64,000 nucleotides of DNA. It comes from JBDSLU01 sp963844435 (GTDB lineage Bacteria > Acidobacteriota > Vicinamibacteria > Vicinamibacterales > Vicinamibacteraceae). Below are positions 38,162 to 49,698 of this stretch, piece after piece (positions within the stretch are counted from its first letter, which is position 1; each line of letters opens with the position of its first letter). Where the stretch lies: contig CAWJOG010000002.1 in the NCBI GenBank assembly GCA_963844435.1, forward strand, positions 310,001-374,000, written 5' to 3'. The notes beneath the pieces were generated by a model, which searched no databases, was not told the origin of the DNA, and worked only from the letters and a program-made list of their open reading frames with translations. A program made the translations under genes and the position numbers.

Positions 38162-40513
38162 CCTTCTTCCCTTCGTAGCTGACGTCCTTCGTCGTTCCGG
38201 CCGGCAGCAGGAGCACGCGGAACGTTCGCTTCGTGGGCAGGTTCGTCGCCCCCTTCGGCGCGCCAGGCTCGAGAGAGAGCTGTCTGGCCTGGTCGTTCCA
38301 CGTCATCCGGATCCAGGTGCCCCGTGCCGCGAGGTACTCCTGCGTGATGCCGTCGTCCGCATACATCGTGTACTGGCCGTCGGCGCCGGTGTAGACCTTG
38401 AGCGTCGTCGGCTCCGTGACCGGCTGCGAGGTGTACTGCCGCACCGGATCGAACGGCACGATCGCACCAGCGCGCACATACAGCGGCATCGTGCCGAGAT
38501 CGACCGCGCGGGTCACGGTGACGCCACCCTTCGTCTTCTCGTTCGTCCACCAGTCGTACCAGTCGCCGTTCGGCAGGTAGACCTCACGCGACGTGGCGCC
38601 CTTCGTGAAGACCGGCGCGACGAGCAGATCGCGGCCCCACAGGAACTGGGTCCCAAGGCCTCGCGACGCGCGGGTCGTCCGGGTAGTGCAGCCACATCGC
38701 CCGCATCAGCGGCAGGCCGCGGTCGCGCGCTTCCCACGCCAGCGTGTAGGTGTAGGGCAGCAGCTGGTAGCGCAGCTCCGCATACTTCCTGGCGACCGGC
38801 TCGATCGCCGGATTGTTCATCTCCGACGGCAGGATGTTGCGCCGGTCGTCCGGCGGGATCGGGCGCGTTGGTGTTGTTGTGCTCGCGGGGCCCCATGTCG
38901 CTCAGTCCCCATCCCCAGGGCAGCCGTGTCCACCACGTGCGGCCATGCGAGCGGAACGAGCCGCAGAACGCGGCGAACTGGAACCAGCGGGCGTAGAGCT
39001 CGCCCGTCAGCTCGCTGTTCGGATAGAAGCCGCCGATGTCCGACCCCCAGTAGGGACCGATGCTGAGGGAGTAGTTGATGCCGACGGCGATCTGCGCTTC
39101 GAGCGTCTTCCACGAGCTCTCGGTGTCGCCCGACCAGACCCACCCGCCCCACTGCGCAATGCCTGGGTAGCCGTTGCGCTGAAGGCTCCACGGCCGGACA
39201 TTCGGGCGTCGTCTGGAGGTGGCCCTGGTAATAGAGCTGGTGGCGCCTGATGCGCTCGTGCAGGTTGAACCAGTCGCCTTCGTCGGGCCAGAAGGCGTCG
39301 ATCCCCGCCTTCACCAGCGGTACGTGCTGCTGCCAATAGGTCGCGAGGTGCGACGCGTCGACCGGTTCGCCCGCTCGCGCCGGAATGGTCCCCTGCAGGG
39401 TCGGGAGCCGGTCGCGATCCCACGGCACCATGTGGACGGCGACCTTCACGTGCCGCGCGTGCAGGTCGGCGATGACCGCCGCGGGGTCGCGTTTGAAGAC
39501 GTCCGGGTTGAAGTCGAACGACGGCTGCTTCGTGTTCCACCCGCGTGGCGTGAAGCCGGTGCCGAGGTAGATCAACGCATCGAGCGGAATCTGCTTGCGA
39601 CGGAACGTCTCGGCGATGCCGACCATCTGCGCGTCGTCCTCGAGCGTCCGGTGCGACTGCATGTAGCCGAGCGCCCACAGCGGCGGCATCGCCGCGGGTC
39701 CGGTGATCACCGAGAAGTCCTTCAGCGCCACGGCCGGATCGGCGGCGTCGAACACGAAGACGTCGAACAATCCGGGGACGACGGCGTCCGGCGGCGGCAG
39801 GCCCTTCGCCAGCGCCTGCTGCTGGTTGCGCTCGTTCTGCGGCACGCGTTCGGCGTCGCTCGGCTTCCAGGGGATGAAGACGCCGCGGTCGGCCTTGCGG
39901 AGATCGACCTGTCCCCACGGCGCCGCGACGAACAGGCCCCAGCCGCCCGTGCCGAGCAGCATCGCGACCGGGTTCCGCGAGCCGTACATGTCGGCCTGCC
40001 AGCGCGGCTGCATCGTGTCGAGCCGTCCGCGGCGATCGAACTGCACCGGCTGCTCACGCCACGGCGTGTCCTTCTCCGGCAGCGGACCGCCTTCGCCCAA
40101 GCCGAGCACGGGGTGCTCGTCGAGCCTGAACGACAGCGTCCCATCGCTCTCGAAGACGATCTCCTGAATCAGGGTGCCGGCGCGGTTCGTGATGCGCAGC
40201 GTCAGCGGGTTGGGCCGAACCTCGACCGAGAGCGCGCCGACCGTCCTGCGCACGGGCCGCGTGACTGCCCGCAACGAGAGCGCTGGGGCCGCGTACGCTG
40301 CGAGCCACGACCGCAGGGTTGACGGGGAACTCTTCTTTGAAGCTGACAGGCTTCAGCGTGATGCGGATGCTTCCCTCGCCGGCGGCTCGCACGTCGAGTT
40401 GCGCCGGCTCGCCCGCCGAGGTGATCGTCTGCGCGTCGACGCAGCGTGGTGCCGAGGGTGGCGACGAGCAGGATGGCAAAGCGCTGAAGCACACGCCGGC
40501 GTTGTGATCGCAT
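38145..40513 (-). CDS. Glycoside hydrolase family 31 (alpha-glucosidase/alpha-xylosidase-like, five frameshifts)
   Basis: About 780 residues. ATG at 40513 gives a signal peptide (RRRVLQRFAILLVATLGTTL). The N-terminal beta-sandwich (GLGEGGPLPE, PRWQADMYGSRNP) precedes the (beta/alpha)8 barrel with MPPLWALGYMQSH, the nucleophile region KAGIDAFWPDEGDWF and the acid/base region VWSGDTESSW. Further barrel motifs are GSDIGGFYPNSE and RYQLLPYTYTLAWEARDRG, and the C-terminal beta domains carry PLYVRAGAIVPF and TMYADDG. One-base shifts near 40440, 40295, 39195, 38862 and 38655 are needed. GH31 retaining enzymes release alpha-linked glucose or xylose; which one is not clear. The 3' end overlaps the convergent beta-helix gene by 17 bp. 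Confidence 0.85.
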
Positions 40514-40514
40514 C

Positions 40515-40608
40515 TCAGCACGCGAATCTGCAGGTGCGGGCTGGACGTGTTGTCCTCGCGCTTGAACCGATCGGGACGCCCGCGCAGCACACCGTAGAGT
40601 AAGGCCAT
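40515..40608 (-). pseudogene. 5' remnant of a DUF2278 (YukJ-like) gene
   Basis: An ATG at 40608 with the strong ribosome site TTTGGAGGAG opens a frame whose first 32 codons (MALLYGVLRGRP, FKREDNTSSPHLQIRVL) match the conserved start of DUF2278/YukJ proteins as I know them (YGVLKGR, then EDDTSTPHYQI). Homology stops abruptly at the ATG of the GH31 gene (40513). The rest of a DUF2278 protein, normally some 200 residues, is absent. It looks like a deletion scar, or a co-opted translation leader in front of GH31. Confidence 0.5.
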
Positions 40609-40665
40609 GGCTCGCTCCTCCAAATAGGAGAACGATCACGGCCCGTGGTTCGCACAGGTGGAGCA

Positions 40666-42831
40666 TCACTTCGCGAGCGGGTCCGGACGCAGCTGGAAGC
40701 GCACCACCTTGCTGGTCGTGCCCTTGCCGGTTTCCATGTGGAACGGGGTCCGCGTGCTGACCGTCGACCAGAGCCCCCTGCCCTTCCAGCCGGTACGTGG
40801 ATCGTCGATGCGACCATCCATCCACTTCGTGTAGTACCCGGTCGGGTAGGGCACGCGGAGCACGATCCACTTGCCGTCCTTCAGGGCCAGCAGGCCCTCG
40901 GAGGCGTTGCCCGTGTTGATCGGCACGTTGGTGCCGAGGCCCAGCGTGTCGAACTGATCGACCCACGTGTAGTAGCTCGCCTCGGCGCTCCCCGAGTCGG
41001 TGACGCCAGCGATCTGCGGCAGCGGCTCCGGATAGAGGGTCCAGCCCTCGGGACAGTGTTGCCCGGTGGCGGCAGGGCCGTTGAGCGGGCCCTTGCACGT
41101 GCGGCGATCGAAGCTCGCAAGGTGCCCGCTCGCCAGCGCCGCCCAGACGACGCCGTTGCGGTCGACGTCCATGCCACGGGGCGAGAAGCCATGGACGGGC
41201 GCTCGAGGATTGTCGACCGGCGGCTCGTACACTTCCGCCAGCGCCGTCTCCGGCGGGTTCGGACCGGGGTTCAGCCGGATGATCGCGCCGGGGAAGCCGA
41301 GCGCCGATCCCCAGATCGAACCATCGGGCGCCGGCGAGACGGCATAGAAGCCGCCGCCGAAGCGCTTGTCCTTCGCGGGGTCGACCGGCTGATCGGGCTC
41401 CACGTACGCGTCGCGCCTGCCGTTGCCGTTGGTGTCGATGACGAGCGCGGTCCATCCCTGCGACTTCACCTCGTCTCCGGTTTCCTCGAACATCCGGGTG
41501 TTGAGCCAGCCGACCACCTGCCCGCCCCCGCTCGTCCATAGCGTGTCGTTCGCGTCCTCGGCGAACATCAGGTGATGCGTGCCGAAGCAGGTGCTGATGT
41601 GCGTGAGCTTCTTCGCTGACAGGTCGTACATCGCGAGATGACGGCCTGCCCTCGCGATGGGGAAAAGCTTTGCCGACGGATGCGTCGAGCCTTCCTTGCA
41701 GTAGTCAGGGTTGTCGGGCGGCCGCACGGCGGAGGTCAGCCACAGCCGCCCACGCCCGTCGAGCATCGGGTTGTGCACGTTGTTGCGGCTGGTCCAGATC
41801 GCTTCGCTGCCCCAGTAGGGCGACGGCTGCGGGACCGTCGACGACGTCGCCGGGGTATTCGGATCGCGTACCGTCAGGGGGATCCGGTCGATCGTGTGCC
41901 GCACGGGATCGAGCACGGGCACGTAGTCGGCGCTGAGCTCGAGGGCGCCGTAGATCGGCCCGTTGGCGTTCACCGTCGGCTTGCGCCGGTCGGTCGACAC
42001 TTCGTCGTGCAGGTACGCCTTGGGATCGGCCCAGTCCCACTCGGTGATCACGACCGAGCGCTCGATGCCCTGTGGACGCGGCGGCGTCGGCGGCGTCTCG
42101 CCGGCCGCGATGCGATCGGTCCACTCGGCGAACAGGGTGAACGCCCGCGGCCCGAGCCGGCCCATCCCGTTGACCATGTCGGGGCCCGCCTGTCCGGACT
42201 GGATCCGCCGCTGCCAGGCGGCGTGCGACGACTCGAACGAGCCGAGGGCCTTCGGGATCTCGCGAGTCCCTTTGGTGCCCATCTGGTGACACGCCGTGCA
42301 CCCGCCCGACTTCAGGTTTCGCAACCACTCGGCCTGGCTGCGGATGTTCGGGGAGATGCCGTTGGCCGTGGTGCCTGGAAATTCTGTCTTCGGCGGCACG
42401 CGGATCAGCGAGAGCCAGTAGCCGGCCGGGTAGTATTCCGCCGCGGCGCGCGCGTTGGGTGCGGTGACGGCGCGAAGGTTCTGCATGCTGCCTGGCGCCG
42501 CCTGAACCCGCGGACCATCGACGAGCCCGTAGCCGCGTACCCAGAGTGCGTAGGATGCCTTCGGCAGGTCGGGCAGGACGTACCTGCCCTGATCGTCGGT
42601 GACGACGATGCGAACGAACTTCGTGGGCAGGTTCGTGGTTTCCGCGATCACCCAGACGCCGGCCTCGGGACCGCGGTCGCCTGTGACGACGCCGCCGATG
42701 TCGTCGGGATCGATCGCGATCGTCGCGCGAGGGGATTGACCGTGGGCCGCGCCGAGCAGCGAGGCCGCCAGACAGACGGCGAGGCCTGTGCCGATGGGCG
42801 CCGCCGCCGAAGTCAACAGGCTCGTCGTCAT
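40666..42831 (-). CDS. Exported carboxypeptidase-regulatory / cytochrome c / propeller protein
   Basis: 721 residues, intact. Signal peptide at about 12-31 (GTGLAVCLAASLLGAAHGQ). Residues 45-110 form a CarboxypepD_reg-like beta-sandwich (GDRGPEAGVWVIAETTN, DDQGRYVLPDLPKASYALWV). A single c-type heme motif CTACH follows at 178-182, with a possible distal Met in its neighbourhood. Residues about 330-700 form a beta-propeller of streptogramin-lyase/SMP-30 type (DGRGRLWLTSAVR, EDANDTLWTSGGG, APDGSIWGSALGF, DRNGVVWAALASG). It is probably periplasmic and redox-active, but its substrate is unknown. It lies 18 bp downstream of the AraC gene and upstream of GH31, all on the minus strand. Confidence 0.8.
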   Translation of the reverse strand: MTTSLLTSAAAPIGTGLAVCLAASLLGAAHGQSPRATIAIDPDDIGGVVTGDRGPEAGVWVIAETTNLPTKFVRIVVTDDQGRYVLPDLPKASYALWVRGYGLVDGPRVQAAPGSMQNLRAVTAPNARAAAEYYPAGYWLSLIRVPPKTEFPGTTANGISPNIRSQAEWLRNLKSGGCTACHQMGTKGTREIPKALGSFESSHAAWQRRIQSGQAGPDMVNGMGRLGPRAFTLFAEWTDRIAAGETPPTPPRPQGIERSVVITEWDWADPKAYLHDEVSTDRRKPTVNANGPIYGALELSADYVPVLDPVRHTIDRIPLTVRDPNTPATSSTVPQPSPYWGSEAIWTSRNNVHNPMLDGRGRLWLTSAVRPPDNPDYCKEGSTHPSAKLFPIARAGRHLAMYDLSAKKLTHISTCFGTHHLMFAEDANDTLWTSGGGQVVGWLNTRMFEETGDEVKSQGWTALVIDTNGNGRRDAYVEPDQPVDPAKDKRFGGGFYAVSPAPDGSIWGSALGFPGAIIRLNPGPNPPETALAEVYEPPVDNPRAPVHGFSPRGMDVDRNGVVWAALASGHLASFDRRTCKGPLNGPAATGQHCPEGWTLYPEPLPQIAGVTDSGSAEASYYTWVDQFDTLGLGTNVPINTGNASEGLLALKDGKWIVLRVPYPTGYYTKWMDGRIDDPRTGWKGRGLWSTVSTRTPFHMETGKGTTSKVVRFQLRPDPLAK

Positions 42832-42848
42832 GTCTTCCTCCTTGCGGA

Positions 42849-43817
42849 TCAGCTCGCAGTGTTCCGGCTTTGGCGTCGATAGCGGGCTGGCGGCGCTCCG
42901 AACGCGCGCTTGAAGGCCCGATTGAACGCCGCTTCAGATTCGTAGCCCACGGCGGCGGCAATATCCGCGACCCCTTTCGAGGACGACGTCAACGCCTGCG
43001 CCGCCAGACGCAATCGCCATCCGGTCAGGTACGTCATCGGCGGATCCGACAGATAGCGCGTGAAGCGCTCGACCAGCGCCGAGCGGGACACGCCGACTTC
43101 CGCGGCGAGCTCGGCGATGGTCCAGGGGTGCTGCGCGCGCCTGTGCAGCAGCGCGAGGCTCTTGCCCACCACCGGGTCTCGTGCGCCCGCGAGCCACCCC
43201 GTCGACTGATCGGGGAGGCCGGCGACGTATCGCCGCAGCGTATCCACGATCAGCGCTTCGGACAGCTTCGCCAGCATCGCCTCGCTGCCCGCACTCTCCG
43301 ACGCGGCCTCCTCCACCAGATGCAGGATCGATTGCTCCAGCCAGCGGCCGGCGCGATCGGTCCTGACGTTGACCTTCAGCATCGGCGGCAGGCTCTCGAG
43401 AATCGGGCCGCCGAGGAGCGGGTCCCAGGTCAGGTACCCGCACACGAACCGGGTCGTCGCTCCCCCGCCGCCGGCCTGCATCGGCGAAATGTCCCGGGTC
43501 GCGATCTTCCGGAGGACTGCGGCGTTCTCGACACGGTTCGCGCCGGAGCCGCCGCTCAAGTGGTGCGGATCCCCGTGCGGAAACACCACGATGTCGCCAG
43601 GCGACAGCTCGACGTCCGGCCCGCCTTCCAACCGTGCCCGGGCCGAGCCGTCCACGACGAAGTGATAGGTCACGAGGTGCTGCGCGCCGGGCGCCAGCGT
43701 CGACGCCAGCGTGCTGCAGTGGGGTATCGAGAGTCGCCACGGCGCCGAGAACTCCGCGTTGAAGAACATCGCGCCCTTCAAGCGGATACCGCTCAGGACC
43801 TCTGAAAACGCGTCCAT
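42849..43817 (-). CDS. AraC-family regulator with N-terminal cupin
   Basis: About 322 residues from the ATG at 43817 (MDAFSEVLSG). The N-terminal cupin-type sensing domain (AraC-binding-2/cupin_6) covers about 5-195 with VELSPGDIVVFPHGDPHHL. The C-terminal AraC double helix-turn-helix includes WTIAELAAEVGVSRSALVER and GVADIAAAVGYESEAAFNRA, ending GAPPARYRR. Likely activator of the downstream propeller and GH31 genes. It is also divergent from the RND efflux operon, with which it shares a 132-bp intergenic region, and could control that instead. Intact. Confidence 0.92.
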   Translation of the reverse strand: MDAFSEVLSGIRLKGAMFFNAEFSAPWRLSIPHCSTLASTLAPGAQHLVTYHFVVDGSARARLEGGPDVELSPGDIVVFPHGDPHHLSGGSGANRVENAAVLRKIATRDISPMQAGGGGATTRFVCGYLTWDPLLGGPILESLPPMLKVNVRTDRAGRWLEQSILHLVEEAASESAGSEAMLAKLSEALIVDTLRRYVAGLPDQSTGWLAGARDPVVGKSLALLHRRAQHPWTIAELAAEVGVSRSALVERFTRYLSDPPMTYLTGWRLRLAAQALTSSSKGVADIAAAVGYESEAAFNRAFKRAFGAPPARYRRQSRNTAS

Positions 43818-43949
43818 CTGCCTCCGGACGCCCGGCAAACTTTCGTGACACCGCGGCAAAGCATTCTAGTCTCGCCGGACGGACGGTCAAGAACTCCAAC
43901 CGCGCGGGCATGGCCAGCCCGTGAGCGGTCCCGCAGACTCGCTCCTGTC

Positions 43950-45318
43950 ATGAGCGCCAGACACATCATCGAGGCCCTCGAGCCCCAGGCTCGACTCGTA
44001 GCTCACCTCGTCGTTCCAGTCCTCCTTGCCACGCTGTGTGTGGCGCTGCCGGCCTCTGCGCAGTCGCCGCTGTCGCTGTCGGAGGCGATTGCGCGCGCCA
44101 GGGCCCACAACCCCGACGCCGGATCGGCGGCGGCAGCCGAGCGGGAAGCGGCCGAACGCGTCACGCAGGCTCGCGGCGGCTACTTCCCCAAGGTGGACGT
44201 CGCGGAGTCCTGGCAGCGCGGCAACAACCCGGTGTTCGTGTTCAGCTCGCTGCTCGCGCAGCGGCAGTTCACGCGCGACCGACTTCGCCCTCGATGCGCT
44301 CAACCACCCCGAGGCCACGGACAACTTCCGCACGGCCGTCTCCGTCGAGCAGCCGCTGTTCGATCGCGCCACGTCGGCGAATGTCCGCGCCGCGTCGATC
44401 GGGCGGGACATGGCGGCCACGGGCAAGCGACTCGTCGACCATGACCTGGCGGCGGCGGTGACCGACGCGTTCGGCCGCGTCCTCACCGCTGCCGCGACGG
44501 TCCGCTCGGCAGCGGCCACCGTCGAGACCGCCCGGGCAGATCGCGAGCTGGCTGGCAACCGCCGCGACGCCGGCCGGGTGACCGACGCGGATGTCCTGCA
44601 GCTGGACGTCTATCTGGCGCTCGCACTCGAACGGCAGGTGCAGGCGACGTCGGACGAACGCATTGCGCGCGCCCGGCTGAATCAGTTGATGGGCGAACCC
44701 TTGGGCACGATGTTCTCGCTCGATTTCACGCCGCCGGCGATCGCCATCGACATCACCAATCCCGCGGGCCTCGAAGAGGAAGCCCTGAGGAACCGGCCCG
44801 AAGTCGCGCTCGCCCGGCAACAGGAACAGCTGGCGGCCGCCGCGGTGGACGCGGCGCGGGCGGCGTTTCTGCCGCACGTGGCCGCGCAGGGCGGGTGGGA
44901 ACTGAACGGCGGCGCCTGGAATTCGCGGTCGTCGAGCTGGGTGGCTGGCGCGGTCGTCCGGATCAACCTGTTCCATGGTTTTGCCGACAAGGCCCGGCTC
45001 GCTGAAGCGCGCGAGCAGGTGAGGCGTCGAGCCATCGAAAGGGGCAAGGCCGAGACCATGGCGCGGCTCGATGTGCAGATCGCGATCGCCCGGCTCGAGG
45101 CCGCGCGGGCGAGCGAAGCGGTTGGACGGGCGGCCGCCGATCGGGCACGAGAGAGCCGCCGCATCATCCGGGACCGCTATGAGAGCGGCCTCACGGATGC
45201 GGCCATGCTGCTGCGCTCGGCCGACGCCGTGCAGCAGGCCGATGCCCAACAGATCGCCGCGCGCGTGAATGTGCTCACGGCAACCGCGACCCTCCAACGA
45301 GCGATAGGAAGACCATGA
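43950..45318 (+). CDS. TolC-family outer-membrane efflux protein (one frameshift)
   Basis: About 456 residues. ATG at 43950; signal peptide around VVPVLLATLCVALPASAQ. Two repeats of the outer-membrane efflux domain: SLSEAIARARAHNPD opens the first, long alpha-helical stretches (DRELAGNRRDAGRVTDADVL) follow, and the second begins near EEEALRNRPEVALARQQEQL. It ends with LLRSADAVQQADAQQIAARV. A shift near 44280 (extra C in GCGACCGACTTC) joins the halves. Forms the outer-membrane channel of the tripartite pump. The stop overlaps the adaptor ATG by 4 nt. Confidence 0.9.
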
Positions 45319-46484
45319 AACCGATCACCGCGAGTCATCACGTCATCGTTGCGGGCGTGGCGGCGGCACTCCTGTCGAGCGCGGCGCTGACCGGCTGCTC
45401 GCCTCGCCAGGCCGACGCCGCTCCGGCCGGCGCGCCAGCATCCATCGCCGTCACCACCGCCCCGGTCGCGATGACCGACGTGGCGAGCGCGATCGATGCG
45501 GGCGGCGTGGTACAGGCCCGCACCACGGCCACGATCACGGCACGCATCCTGGCGCCGGTGCGCGAGGTCCGCGTGTCGCCAGGCGATCAGCGTCCGGCAG
45601 GGCCAGACGCTCATCGTGCTCGACAGCGACGATCTCGCCGCCGGCGCCCGTGCCGCGCGCTCAGCAGCCCATGCCGCCGAACAGGGGTCGAAGGCGGCCG
45701 CAGCCGAGCTCCTGGCCGCGGAGGCTGGCCTGGCCCTCGCACGCGCGTCCCACGATCGCATCGCCGGCCTGCAGGCCAGGCGGTCCGCCACCGCGCAGGA
45801 GCTCGACGACGCCACGGCGACGCTGCGGGGCGCCGAGGCGCGTGTCGCCGGTGCGTCCGCGCGGGCCTTGCAGGCCGCGTCGGCAGTCCAGAGCGCCCGG
45901 GCCGCCGGCGACCAGGCGAGCACCACCGCACTCCTTCACGACGATTGCCGCGCCCTTCGACGGCATGATCACCGAGAAGCTGGTCGAACCCGGAAACATG
46001 GCGTCGCCAGGCATGCCCCTTCTCCGCCTGGAAGACACGCGCGGATTCCGGCTCGAGGTCCGCGTGGACGAATCGCGCATCGGCCGGATTCGAAACGGCG
46101 ACAGCATCCCGGTCTTCCTCGGGAGCGGGACCACCGCGATCGACGGCACGGTGGTCGAGGTCAGCCGGGCGGTGGATGCCGACGCGCGCGCGTTCCTCGT
46201 CAAGATCGCGCTGCCCGACATACCAGGCCTTCGATCCGGCGAGTTCGGCAAGGCGCGATTCGGCGGGACGCCGCGACGGGCGCTGACCGTTCCATCGGCC
46301 GCGATCGTGCGCCGCGGACAGGTCACGTCGGTCTTCGTGGTCGACGACGGCGTGGCGCGCGTGCGTCTCGTCAACCTCCGCGAGTCCGAAGTCCTGGCGG
46401 GCCTGCTCGGAATCGGAGGATGGTGATTCTTTCGCCGCCGGCCGGCGTCACCGACGGACGCCGCGTCAGCGTGGGAGGCCGGTG

Positions 46485-46485
<1 letters not shown>
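45315..46485 (+). CDS. RND efflux periplasmic adaptor (HlyD/AcrA-like lipoprotein, frameshifted)
   Basis: About 390 residues. Lipoprotein signal with lipobox ALTGC (Cys28). Order: first beta-barrel/lipoyl half (TATITARILAPVREVRVSPGDQ), lipoyl half (VRQGQTLIVLDSDDLAAGAR), coiled-coil hairpin rich in Ala/Glu/Arg (HAAEQGSKAAAAELLAAEAG), second lipoyl half (APFDGMITEKLVEPGNMASP) and beta-barrel (RNGDSIPVFLGSGTTAIDG), membrane-proximal end (TVPSAAIVRRGQVTSVFVVD). Shifts near 45590, 45945 and 46415 are required; after the last, the frame ends PPAGVTDGRRVSVGGR at 46485. TGATG overlap with the pump gene. Links pump to TolC. Confidence 0.88.
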
Positions 46486-49680
<3,195 letters not shown>

Positions 49681-49698
49681 TCGCCACCGTGAGCGTCG

